From Chryseobacterium wanjuense (lineage in GTDB: Bacteria > Bacteroidota > Bacteroidia > Flavobacteriales > Weeksellaceae), in NCBI RefSeq assembly GCF_900111495.1, contig NZ_FOIU01000001.1, forward strand, positions 806,001 through 870,000: DNA of 64,000 bases, given 5' to 3'. Of this stretch, positions 10,109 to 18,026 are shown piece after piece. A model generated the notes under the pieces. The model saw nothing but the letters and a program-made list of their open reading frames with translations, ran no database searches and was not told the origin of the DNA. The translations under genes were made by a program, and so were the position numbers. Each line of letters starts with the position of its first letter. The first letter of the stretch is position 1.

Positions 10109-10987
10109 ATGAAAAAGTTATCCCTCATAATAGCCATCACTATTTCCACATTCTCCTTTTCGCAGCAATCTGATCAATTGAAAATCAGAAAGCACAGAAT
10201 TAGTTATTTAAATGAAAAGATTCAGGAAACATCTGGTTTAAACTTTTTTGACGGAAAGCTTTACACATTCAACGACAGCGGAAATGCTCCCGAACTTTTT
10301 GAACTGAATAAAACAACGGGAGAAATCATCAGTATTTTAAAAATTAATGCTAAAAATAAAGATTGGGAAGCCTTGACAAACGACGGGAAGAATGTCTACA
10401 TTGGAGATTTCGGAAACAATGGCGGAACAAGAAAAGATCTGGAGATCTATAAAATTCCATTTGAAAATAATTCGTTGAAAAATGATTCTGTTAAAATAAT
10501 TTCATTTGAATATCCGGAACAGGCTGAATTTGTACCAAAATATCTGGAAACGAACTATGATGCGGAAGCGATGATTTACTTAAATGGAAAAATTCATCTT
10601 TTTACAAAAGAATGGGGCGCGAAATCAACCACACATTACACGATAAATCCTGAAATTTCAGAAAAACAAAAAGCCGAAAAAGTAGAATCTTTTAAAACAA
10701 ATTTTGTTATAACCGATGCTTCTTATTTTGATAAAAAGCTTTATTTAGTCGGATATACAAAGAAGACGGAAGTCTTTTTAGACATTTTCAATGAGTCCGA
10801 ACCGGGAATATTTTTTAAAGAAAACCCCAGGCATTATTACCTCGGAAGTTCTTTATCCATCGGACAAATCGAAGGCATTGCCGTAGACGAGACAGGAGTT
10901 TATATTTCTGGGGAAAAATTCCATTCTCCGTTGGGAAGTACAAAACCGAGCCTTTATTTTATTCCTAAAGAAAAACTTAAAGATTAA
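10109..10987 (+). CDS. Secreted protein of unknown function, propeller-like repeats
   Basis: About 292 residues with a clear signal peptide (MKKLSLIIAITISTFSFSQQ). The mature part has repeated short strands with Asp/Gly turns (ETSGLNFFDGKLYTFNDSGN, WEALTNDGKNVYIGDFGNNG, AEAMIYLNGKIHLFTKEWG, IEGIAVDETGVYISGE), as in beta-propeller proteins that wrap a single domain. No catalytic motif is evident. The ATG at 10109 is chosen because the signal peptide begins there; a possible start nine codons earlier adds a tail that does not fit. Probably periplasmic or surface-exposed. Neighbouring spacers carry repeats on both sides, so it is likely monocistronic. Confidence 0.7.
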   Translation: MKKLSLIIAITISTFSFSQQSDQLKIRKHRISYLNEKIQETSGLNFFDGKLYTFNDSGNAPELFELNKTTGEIISILKINAKNKDWEALTNDGKNVYIGDFGNNGGTRKDLEIYKIPFENNSLKNDSVKIISFEYPEQAEFVPKYLETNYDAEAMIYLNGKIHLFTKEWGAKSTTHYTINPEISEKQKAEKVESFKTNFVITDASYFDKKLYLVGYTKKTEVFLDIFNESEPGIFFKENPRHYYLGSSLSIGQIEGIAVDETGVYISGEKFHSPLGSTKPSLYFIPKEKLKD

Positions 10988-11136
10988 CAATTTTAACATC
11001 ATAGTATCATTTGCTGAGCGAAGCGCCCTTACGAACGTAAAATAGTGAAACAATTAATATAATTCTTTGCACCTTTGCATTAAAACTAAAAAACTGATAT
11101 TCGTATTAAATTACCTTAAAATTGCCCGAAAACAAT

Positions 11137-11144
11137 TATCTTTG
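11137..11144 (+). promoter_or_regulatory. -7 element TATCTTTG of the polyprenyl synthase gene
   Basis: TATCTTTG fits TAnnTTTG and lies 31 bases before the GTG at 11176, giving a short leader. No well-spaced TTG at -33 is seen. Confidence 0.55.
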
Positions 11145-11175
11145 TGAGAATTAATTTATCCATCATTCAAAGACT

Positions 11176-12153
11176 GTGGCCAACACCGTAGAAGAAATCA
11201 AGCGACCGATCAATGAGGAAATGAAACTTTTCGAACAAAAGTTTTACGAATCTATGCAGAGTAAAGTACCTTTATTAGATAAAGTCACTCGTTTTATCGT
11301 TACCACAAAAGGAAAGCAGATGCGTCCTATGTTCGTATTTCTTTGCGCAAAACTCATCGGGGATGTCAATGAAAAAACCTATCGCGGAGCTTCCATGATC
11401 GAATTAATCCACACGGCAACTTTGGTACATGATGATGTGGTAGATGAAAGTTTTAAACGTCGTAATTTCTTTTCAATCAACGCTTTATGGAAAAATAAAA
11501 TTGCGGTTTTGGTGGGGGATTATCTTTTGTCGAAATCGGTTTTATTGTCGACGGATCATAAAGATTATGATTTGTTGGGCGTGATCTCCAGAACGATCCG
11601 TGAAATGTCGGAAGGGGAGCTTCTCCAATTGGAAAAGGCCAGAAAACTGGATATTACGGAAGATGTTTACTATGAAATTATCCGTCAGAAAACAGCGACA
11701 TTGATTGCCGCCTGTTGTGAAATCGGTGTTCTGTCTAATAATGCCGATGAAGTTTTAGCCAAAAAAATGATGGATTTCGGAACCTATACCGGAATGGCTT
11801 TTCAGATCAAAGACGATCTTTTCGATTATCTGACTTCCAATGTCATCGGAAAACCTGTCGGAATTGATATTAAAGAGCAAAAAATGACCCTGCCTTTGAT
11901 TCATACCTTAAAAACAGCCGGCGAAGCAGACAAAAAATACTATTTCAACACGATCAAACGTTATAATAATGATCAGAAAAGAGTAAAGGAGCTGATTAAT
12001 TTTGTTAAAAGTTCCGGAGGTCTTGATTATGCTTTTGGTGTCATGAAAAACTTTCAGCAGAAGGCGAAAGATATTCTCGACGAATTCCCGGATTCTGAAG
12101 CCAAAAGGTCTTTACACATTATGCTGGATTATGTAATTGAACGAAAATTTTAA
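11176..12153 (+). CDS. Long-chain polyprenyl diphosphate synthase
   Basis: 325 residues, trans-isoprenyl-diphosphate synthase fold. The first Asp-rich motif HDDVVD (D86, D87, D90) and the second KDDLFDY (D213, D214, D217) bind the Mg-diphosphate groups. GKQMRP at 46-51 holds the conserved Arg/Lys pair. Small side chains before the first motif (ATLVHDD) allow long products, so this is likely the octaprenyl/heptaprenyl-type synthase that supplies the menaquinone side chain; exact chain length is inference. It starts with GTG at 11176, supported by the -7 box at 11137-11144 and by homology beginning right there. Its 3' end nearly touches a convergent small membrane-protein gene. Confidence 0.88.
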   Translation: MANTVEEIKRPINEEMKLFEQKFYESMQSKVPLLDKVTRFIVTTKGKQMRPMFVFLCAKLIGDVNEKTYRGASMIELIHTATLVHDDVVDESFKRRNFFSINALWKNKIAVLVGDYLLSKSVLLSTDHKDYDLLGVISRTIREMSEGELLQLEKARKLDITEDVYYEIIRQKTATLIAACCEIGVLSNNADEVLAKKMMDFGTYTGMAFQIKDDLFDYLTSNVIGKPVGIDIKEQKMTLPLIHTLKTAGEADKKYYFNTIKRYNNDQKRVKELINFVKSSGGLDYAFGVMKNFQQKAKDILDEFPDSEAKRSLHIMLDYVIERKF

Positions 12154-12154
12154 A

Positions 12155-12448
12155 TTAAATAATTTTCACCGTTACAATAACAACCGCTAAAACAATGCAA
12201 AATAAAGCGATTAAAAATAAATAATCCGCAATATCCTCAAACTTGTTTCCGCGCTTTTTATCTGCAGATCTGATCGATAAAAAGGAAAAGAAACAGCTTA
12301 TGGCAAAACAAACGCTGGCAACTGAGGCAAATTCATCCAAATAGGTGCTCTGACTGATTTTAGAGATTTTTAATGAGGTAATGATGACCAATGAAAATCC
12401 TAAAAGATTGCTCGATGCATTCAAAATATGCGATGATTTTTTTTCCAT
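12155..12448 (-). CDS. Small membrane protein of unknown function
   Basis: 97 residues with three hydrophobic stretches (about 15-27, 40-58 and 76-97), the last ending the protein as CIVLAVVIVTVKII. The charged loop RSADKKRGNKFED lies between the last two helices. No known domain is recognised. It converges on the polyprenyl synthase gene with one base between the stops, and its own promoter must lie between 12449 and 12540. The start ATG at 12448 is the only one upstream of the first helix. Confidence 0.55.
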   Translation of the reverse strand: MEKKSSHILNASSNLLGFSLVIITSLKISKISQSTYLDEFASVASVCFAISCFFSFLSIRSADKKRGNKFEDIADYLFLIALFCIVLAVVIVTVKII

Positions 12449-12585
12449 CCTTACAAATTTACTCTAAAATAAGCACTATTTTTTTTATTATCAAATTTTT
12501 AAAAAAGATTATTAAAAATTAAAATTAATTTAAAAAGTGTATATTAGCAAAATACTTGGAAAATTAAAATTTTTTATATTTGGCT

Positions 12586-15018
12586 ATGCAAACAACCTAT
12601 ATTGAAACACAGCAAATTTCCTTTCAAGATTTTAAAAATCAGATACTTGAAGATTACAAGTTAGGGAGGATTTCTCGCGAAATGTCTTATCTGGGCAGAA
12701 GAGAAGTTCTTACAGGAAAAGCTAAATTTGGTATTTTTGGGGATGGTAAAGAGCTTCCTCAGCTAGCAATGGCGAAAGTTTTCAGAAATGGAGACTTCCG
12801 TTCAGGATATTACAGAGATCAGACTTTTGCGTTGGCTGTAGATGCTTTGTCTGTTGAAAGTTTCTTTGCTCAGTTGTATGCAGATACAAGTGTTGAAAGA
12901 GAGCCTGCATCAGCGGGAAGACAGATGAACGGGCATTTTGCGACAAGAAGTTTAAACGAAGACGGAAGCTGGAAAGATCTGACGGCTCAGAAAAATATTT
13001 CTTCGGATATTTCTCCTACTGCAGGGCAAATGCCGAGATTGTTGGGGTTGGCTCAGGCTTCTAAAATATATAAATCAGTAAAATTCGACGGTTCTGAAAA
13101 ATTCTCGAAAGAGGGTAACGAAATCGCTTTTGGAACAATTGGTGATGCTTCGACTGCAGAAGGTCATTTCTGGGAAACTTTGAACGCGGCTTGTGCGCTT
13201 CAGGTTCCGATGATTGTTTCGATTTGGGACGACGGTTACGGAATTTCTGTTCCTACAAAAAATCAGAGAGCAAAAGCGGATATCGCAGAAATGTTGAGCG
13301 GTTTCCAGAGAAAAGAAGGTGAAAACCAGGGTTGTGAAATCATTCAGGTGAAAGCTTGGGATTATCCGTCATTGTTGGATGCATACGCAAGAGCTGAGCA
13401 GTTTGCAAGAATGGAATCGGTGCCGGTTGTAGTTCACGTGATTGAAGTTACACAGCCGCAAGGGCACTCCACTTCGGGTTCTCACGAAAGATATAAAAAT
13501 GAAGAGCGTTTGGCTTGGGAATCTCAGTTTGACGGACTGGTAAAATTCAGAGAATGGATTTTAAATTATTCCATCGAAATTGAAGGAAAAGAAGAGATCA
13601 TTGCTAGTGCGGAAGAATTAGACGCTATCGATGAAGAAGCTAAAAAAACGGTAAAAGCCGGACAGAAAAACGCTTGGGACAGTTATCAAAAAACAATTAC
13701 GGATTTAGTTCATTCAGTTTTGCCTTTAGTTGAAAATCTTAAAGGACAGAATGCTGAAATTGAAAATTATATCAATCAATTTAATAAATTAGTTTCAAAA
13801 GCTAAGAAAGATGTTTTCCATTTGGTGAGAAAATCTTTATTGGCAACGAGAGGAACAGATTCTGCAGAAAGAAGCCAATTGATGCAGAAATACAATGAGA
13901 TTTTTGAGGTTGAAAAAGACAATTATTCTTCTCATTTATATTCTCAGTCTCAGTGGAAGGCTGAAAATGTAAAAGAAATCAAACCTATCTATTCCGACAG
14001 TTCTGAAGATGTAGACGGAAGAGTAGTGGTAAGAAATAACTTTGACAAAATTTTTGAAAAATATCCTGAAACTTTAGTCTTTGGTGAAGATGCCGGAAAT
14101 ATCGGTGACGTAAACCAGGGGCTTGAAGGAATGCAGGAAAAATATGGTGACGTACGTGTTGCCGATACGGGAATCCGTGAAGCGACGATTCTTGGTCAGG
14201 GTATTGGTATGGCAATGAGAGGATTGAGACCGATCGCTGAAATCCAGTATTTAGACTATATTTTGTACTGTTTACAAGGGATGAGCGATGATTTGGCGAC
14301 GGTTCAGTACAGAACAAAAGGTGGTCAGAAATCACCTGTAATTATCAGAACAAGAGGTCACAGATTAGAAGGGGTTTGGCATTCAGGTTCGCCAATGGCG
14401 GGAATTCTGAACCTTTCAAAAGGTATTTTGGTATTGGTTCCAAGAAACTTAACAAAAGCTGCCGGATTCTACAACACAATGCTTCAAAGCGACGATCCAG
14501 CTGTAATTGTTGAATGTTTAAATGGATATAGATTAAAAGAAAAACAACCTGATAACTTAGGTGAATTCACTGTTCCTGTCGGTAAAATTGAAGTGACAAA
14601 AGAAGGAAAAGATGTGACGTTGGTAACGTACGGTTCGACTTGGAGAATTGTAATGGAAGCGGCGGAAGAACTGGAAAAATTAGGGATTTCTGCGGAAGTT
14701 ATTGATGTTCAGTCTTTAATTCCTTTCGATTTGACGCATGAAATTGCAGAAAGCGTAAAGAAAACCAACAGATTGGTCGTAATTGACGAAGATGTGGAAG
14801 GTGGAACTTCAGCGTTTATTTTACAACAGATTTTAGAGAAGCAAAAAGCTTTCAGATTCTTAGATTCTGATCCGTTGACAATCGCTGCGAATGATCACAG
14901 ACCTGCATATGCAAGTGACGGAGATTATTTCTCTAAGCCATCTGCGGATGATATGGTTGAAAGAATTTATGCCATGTTTAATGAAACAAATCCTCAGAAA
15001 TATCCTGCGATATTTTAA
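12586..15018 (+). CDS. 2-oxoacid dehydrogenase E1, alpha and beta subunits fused
   Basis: About 810 residues. The first half is an E1-alpha domain with the ThDP-binding motif GDASTAEGHFWETLN. The second half is E1-beta (ETLVFGEDAGNIGDVNQGLE, GIGMAMRGLRPIAEIQYLDY, then the transketolase C-terminal domain). Such fused E1 proteins are common in Bacteroidota and serve branched-chain or other 2-oxoacid dehydrogenase complexes, passing the acyl group to a lipoyl E2; pyruvate as substrate cannot be excluded. A dihydrolipoyl dehydrogenase gene (E3) is at 32958. The start at 12586 is preferred over TTG at 12580. Two promoter-like boxes precede it: TATATTAG at 12540-12547 and TATATTTG at 12575-12582, the latter almost on the start codon. 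The Mrr gene follows after six bases. Confidence 0.9.
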   Translation: MQTTYIETQQISFQDFKNQILEDYKLGRISREMSYLGRREVLTGKAKFGIFGDGKELPQLAMAKVFRNGDFRSGYYRDQTFALAVDALSVESFFAQLYADTSVEREPASAGRQMNGHFATRSLNEDGSWKDLTAQKNISSDISPTAGQMPRLLGLAQASKIYKSVKFDGSEKFSKEGNEIAFGTIGDASTAEGHFWETLNAACALQVPMIVSIWDDGYGISVPTKNQRAKADIAEMLSGFQRKEGENQGCEIIQVKAWDYPSLLDAYARAEQFARMESVPVVVHVIEVTQPQGHSTSGSHERYKNEERLAWESQFDGLVKFREWILNYSIEIEGKEEIIASAEELDAIDEEAKKTVKAGQKNAWDSYQKTITDLVHSVLPLVENLKGQNAEIENYINQFNKLVSKAKKDVFHLVRKSLLATRGTDSAERSQLMQKYNEIFEVEKDNYSSHLYSQSQWKAENVKEIKPIYSDSSEDVDGRVVVRNNFDKIFEKYPETLVFGEDAGNIGDVNQGLEGMQEKYGDVRVADTGIREATILGQGIGMAMRGLRPIAEIQYLDYILYCLQGMSDDLATVQYRTKGGQKSPVIIRTRGHRLEGVWHSGSPMAGILNLSKGILVLVPRNLTKAAGFYNTMLQSDDPAVIVECLNGYRLKEKQPDNLGEFTVPVGKIEVTKEGKDVTLVTYGSTWRIVMEAAEELEKLGISAEVIDVQSLIPFDLTHEIAESVKKTNRLVVIDEDVEGGTSAFILQQILEKQKAFRFLDSDPLTIAANDHRPAYASDGDYFSKPSADDMVERIYAMFNETNPQKYPAIF

Positions 15019-15024
15019 TTTATA

Positions 15025-15954
15025 ATGAATAAGGATTTAGAAAAGCTAGCTCCTTCGAAACAATCTGCAGCTAAAAATCTGTTTGCTGCATTTGAAATTC
15101 TTAAACAAGAAGGAGGGCAGTTACTAGGTAAACAAGTAATTGATAGGATAAGAGATAAGAATGACCTTACTGATTGGGAAAAAGAAGTCTATGAGAAGAC
15201 TGGATATATTCGTTGGGAATCAATTCTACACTTTTATACAATAGATGCAATAAAAGCAGGCTATTTAAGGAAAAATAAAGGTATTTGGTATTTAACAGAA
15301 GAAGGTGAAAAAGCAATTAGTTTAGGTCCTGCAAAAATATTAGAAACGGCTTCAAAACTTTATAGAACTTGGGCTGCTGACAAAAAAGAAGGTAAGTATT
15401 TAAATAATAACAATTCTAATGATGAGCCAATTGAACTGGAGGAAAATAAAACCCAGAGTCAAAAAGCTAATTTAGATTTACTGGAGGAACAAGCTATTGC
15501 TGGAATAAAAGATTTTATCAGAAATAAAAATGCCTACGAATTTCAAGATATGGTTGCAGCTCTTTTAAGAGCTATGGGCTATCATACACCATTTATTTCT
15601 CCAAAAGGGAAAGATGGAGGACTAGATATAATTGCATATAATGATCCACTTGGTGCAACAACTCCCAGACTAAAAGTGCAAGTAAAGCATAGACCGGATT
15701 CTTCAGTTCCTGTTGATGATATAAGAAGTTTAACGGGCTTATTAAATAAAGATGGAGACATTGGATTATTTGTGACGTCAGGAGCTTTTACATCAGAATC
15801 CGAACGTTCAGCGAGAGAAAGTCATAGACATATAAAACTATTGGATATAAATAATTTTATTGAATTATGGCAAGAGTTTTATAATAAAATGGAAGATGAA
15901 GACAAAAATATGTTGCCATTACATCCAATTTATTTTTTAGGAAGTAATGAATAA
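15025..15954 (+). CDS. Mrr-type restriction endonuclease (type IV-like)
   Basis: 309 residues, close to E. coli Mrr (304). Residues 1-100 form an Mrr N-terminal winged-helix domain (EILKQEGGQLLGKQVIDRI, then YLTEEGEKAI). Residues 155-290 are the catalytic PD-(D/E)xK domain: E172 in YEFQDMVAALLRAMGY, D201 in GKDGGLDII and Q219-V-K221 in LKVQVKHR, the QxK variant of the Mrr branch. Such enzymes cut modified foreign DNA. No methylase or other restriction gene lies near. It starts six bases after the E1 stop and ends in a bidirectional terminator, so it probably shares the E1 transcript, an unusual place for a defence gene. Its codon use looks more AT-rich than that of the E1 gene, hinting at transfer. 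Confidence 0.85.
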   Translation: MNKDLEKLAPSKQSAAKNLFAAFEILKQEGGQLLGKQVIDRIRDKNDLTDWEKEVYEKTGYIRWESILHFYTIDAIKAGYLRKNKGIWYLTEEGEKAISLGPAKILETASKLYRTWAADKKEGKYLNNNNSNDEPIELEENKTQSQKANLDLLEEQAIAGIKDFIRNKNAYEFQDMVAALLRAMGYHTPFISPKGKDGGLDIIAYNDPLGATTPRLKVQVKHRPDSSVPVDDIRSLTGLLNKDGDIGLFVTSGAFTSESERSARESHRHIKLLDINNFIELWQEFYNKMEDEDKNMLPLHPIYFLGSNE

Positions 15955-15966
15955 TTTTTAATAAAT

Positions 15967-15992
15967 AAAAGGCTGTCAAACAACAGTCTTTT
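15967..15992. terminator. Bidirectional terminator between mrr-type gene and hxlR-type gene
   Basis: Stem AAAAGGCTGT / ACAGTCTTTT (one G-T pair), loop of six bases, with T-runs on both strands. It serves the plus-strand endonuclease gene and overlaps the end of the minus-strand regulator gene. Confidence 0.75.
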
Positions 15993-16359
15993 TTATTTTC
16001 TTACTATTAACACCACATTCTTTCACTTTATCCGGGTCATACACATGATACTTCGTTTCCCATTCTTCCAACAAATATAAAATCGGCAACAACGCCAATC
16101 CTTTTTCCGTTAGCGAATATTCAACTCTTGGAGGGATTTCTTTAAACTCTTCACGAATCACTAATCCATCGGCTTCCATTTCTCGCAATTGGTCGGTCAA
16201 TACTTTTCTGGAAATCACATGAATGCGCACTGCGAGTTCTCCAAAACGTAATTTCCGGTCTTTGATGACCAATACAATGATAGGCTTCCATTTGCTTCCC
16301 AAGGCAGACATTGCTTTGCCGAGAGGACAGCTGTATTGCATTAATTCGTTCTTTTTCAT
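15976..16359 (-). CDS. HxlR family transcriptional regulator
   Basis: 127 residues with the HxlR winged helix: SCPLGKAMSALGSKWKPIIV (conserved Cys11 at the start of the domain), then RFGELAVRIHVISRKVLTDQ and LVIREEFKEIPPRVEYSLTE. Proteins of this family bind palindromes as dimers, and many sense electrophiles or redox state through the N-terminal Cys. It is divergent from an old-yellow-enzyme gene, the classic arrangement in which the regulator represses the reductase until a reactive compound appears. The spacer holds several GTTAC half-sites that are the likely operator. It lacks a long C-terminal domain, as usual. The function is known from the family; the target is inferred from position. 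Confidence 0.9.
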   Translation of the reverse strand: MKKNELMQYSCPLGKAMSALGSKWKPIIVLVIKDRKLRFGELAVRIHVISRKVLTDQLREMEADGLVIREEFKEIPPRVEYSLTEKGLALLPILYLLEEWETKYHVYDPDKVKECGVNSKKIKKTVV

Positions 16360-16462
16360 TGTTGATTTATTTAAAACTTATTAAAAAAATTAACCTTAGT
16401 ATCATAAAATAAAATCAGAAATTCTAATATGATTAATAACAATCTTGATTATTAATATTCCT

Positions 16463-16495
16463 AAACCTAACGGGTTTTTAAAATCCGTTAGGTTT
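16463..16495. repeat. Strong hairpin in the divergent spacer
   Basis: Perfect 11-bp stem AAACCTAACGG / CCGTTAGGTTT with an AT loop. It lies between two divergent genes, where no transcript needs to end, so it is more likely a dispersed intergenic repeat (similar 'cctaacgg...ccgttagg' hairpins are common in flavobacteria, from memory) than a terminator. Confidence 0.6.
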
Positions 16496-16541
16496 CATTA
16501 GGCTTCCGATAAGAATAGTCAAAAAAACTATTCATTTATCC

Positions 16542-16637
16542 GTTACTTTTACGTTACTAATGTAAGTTACTGTAAAGTTACCACTTTTTTTTATTTAAAG
16601 ATACAAAAACGAACTATTATTAGTTACTTTGTGTAAC
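16542..16637. promoter_or_regulatory. Array of GTTAC half-sites, probable HxlR operator
   Basis: GTTAC occurs at 16542, 16553, 16566 and 16577 (steps of 11, 13 and 11 bases, about one helix turn). A perfect palindrome GTTAC-N5-GTAAC lies at 16623-16637, 25 bases before the reductase ATG. Within it TTACTTTG (16624-16631) resembles the -7 box with one mismatch, so a bound dimer would cover the promoter. All sites lie in the spacer shared with the HxlR gene. Confidence 0.6.
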
Positions 16638-16661
16638 AATTATAAAATACACATTAAAAAA

Positions 16662-17723
16662 ATGAGTACAGAATCATTATTTAAACCTTTTCAATACAAG
16701 AATTTACAGCTTAAAAATAGAATTGTAATGGCTCCGATGACGAGAGCACAATCTGATAATGGAGTTCCGACTCAGCAAATTGCTGAGTATTATGCAAGAA
16801 GAGCTGCTTCAGAAGTAGGTTTGATCCTTTCTGAAGGAACTGTGATCAATAGACCGGCATCAAAAAATATGCAGAATATTCCCGATTTCTATGGAAATGA
16901 AGCCTTAAATGGGTGGAAAAACGTAATCGATGCCGTTCATGAAAACGGAGGAAAAATGGGGCCTCAAATCTGGCATGTTGGCGACACGAGAAATTCTCCG
17001 GATTATCCTTTGGAGGATATGGAAAAAGCTTCTACAATGACGTTGGAAGATATCAAGGATACGATTGCCCAGTTTGCCGCTTCGGCGAAAGCAGCAAAAG
17101 ATCTTGGGTTTGATGTAGTGGAAATTCACGGAGCGCACGGCTATCTGATCGACCAGTTTTTCTGGGAAGTGACCAATACAAGAACAGATGAATATGGTGG
17201 TAAAAATATCAAAGAAAGAAGCCGTTTTGCGGTGGATGTTGTAAAAGCCATCAGAGCTGCAGTAGGAGAGGATTTCACGATTATTATCCGTCTTTCCCAA
17301 TGGAAACAGCAGGATTATTCATCGAAATTAGCGAATACTCCTGAAGAAATGGAAGATTGGTTATTACCATTAAAAGAAGCCGGAGTTGATATTTTCCATT
17401 GTTCACAACGTCGTTTCTGGGAACCGGAGTTTGAAGGTTCTGATCTTAATTTTGCAGGTTGGGCTAAAAAAATTACGGGGCAACCGACAATTACGGTAGG
17501 ATCAGTTGGTTTAAAGGGTGATGTGATGGGCGCTTTTGCGGGACAAGGAACTGAAAAAGAAGATTTGGCAGAACTTACCCGCAGATTGGAAAGAGGAGAT
17601 TTTGATCTGGTTGCAGTCGGAAGAGCTTTGCTACAGGATCCGGAATGGGCAAAGAAAATCAAAGAACAAAATATAGAAGCGATTTCAGATTTTAAAGCGG
17701 AAAGCTTAGGCGTATTATATTAA
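16662..17723 (+). CDS. Old yellow enzyme family NAD(P)H:flavin oxidoreductase (alkene reductase)
   Basis: 353 residues, FMN-binding TIM barrel. LFKPFQYKNLQLKNRIVMAP and MTRAQSDNGVP form the first strand and flavin loop; EIHGAHGYLIDQFFWEVTN is the family signature; TVGSVG and VAVGRALLQDPEWAKK bind the FMN phosphate. Typical members reduce C=C bonds of enones, quinones or nitro compounds in the cytoplasm. The divergent HxlR gene and the half-site array suggest induction by such electrophiles (inference). The ATG at 16662 is chosen because MSTESLFKPF begins the conserved domain; a frame extending 11 codons upstream would run through the operator palindrome. Confidence 0.92.
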   Translation: MSTESLFKPFQYKNLQLKNRIVMAPMTRAQSDNGVPTQQIAEYYARRAASEVGLILSEGTVINRPASKNMQNIPDFYGNEALNGWKNVIDAVHENGGKMGPQIWHVGDTRNSPDYPLEDMEKASTMTLEDIKDTIAQFAASAKAAKDLGFDVVEIHGAHGYLIDQFFWEVTNTRTDEYGGKNIKERSRFAVDVVKAIRAAVGEDFTIIIRLSQWKQQDYSSKLANTPEEMEDWLLPLKEAGVDIFHCSQRRFWEPEFEGSDLNFAGWAKKITGQPTITVGSVGLKGDVMGAFAGQGTEKEDLAELTRRLERGDFDLVAVGRALLQDPEWAKKIKEQNIEAISDFKAESLGVLY

Positions 17724-17728
17724 AAATC

Positions 17729-17832
17729 AATTGTTAATGGTGAATTTGCTTTGCTGTCAATTTGATTTTTACAACTTTTCTGAATTGACAATTAACTATT
17801 CACTGGCGAAGTAAAATTCACTATTGACAATT
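17729..17832. repeat. Palindromic spacer element with 19-bp arms
   Basis: 17729-17747 and 17814-17832 are reverse complements with two mismatches (AATTGTNAATNGTGAATTT). Internal pieces of the same sequence (TTGACAATTAACTATTCAC, 17784-17802) are present. It has no open frame. It looks like a small palindromic repeat of the REP/MITE type. With the two hairpins that follow it fills the gap 17724-18026. Confidence 0.55.
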
Positions 17833-17869
17833 TTATTTATATCTTGATTACCTATTTAAATTTTTAAAC

Positions 17870-17904
17870 AAAACCGCCTTAAGATAATTTCTTGAGGCGG
17901 TTTT
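17870..17904 (+). terminator. Terminator downstream of the oxidoreductase gene
   Basis: Stem AAAACCGCCTTAAG / CTTGAGGCGGTTTT with one mismatch, followed by ATTTGATT; about 150 bases after the stop codon, beyond the palindromic element. Confidence 0.7.
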
Positions 17905-17940
17905 ATTTGATTCAAAATTAATTTTTAAAATGTAAAAACA

Positions 17941-17974
17941 AAGCCACTTTCCAGGAATTCAGGAAGTGGCTTTT
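17941..17974. terminator. Hairpin terminator for the C1 peptidase gene
   Basis: Stem AAGCCACTT(T)CC / GGAAGTGGCTT, with T-rich flanks on both sides; it lies 53 bases beyond the minus-strand stop at 18027. Confidence 0.65.
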
Positions 17975-18026
17975 AACAGATTTAAATATCTAAAATTGTC
18001 ATCTTCTAATGACAAGAGTGATTCTC

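Noticed and set aside
13985..14335. A 116-codon minus-strand frame inside the E1 gene
   Set aside because: Pure antisense shadow of the conserved E1-beta domain.
16463..16495. Terminator
   Set aside because: It lies between two divergent genes where no transcript should end; a repeat is more likely.
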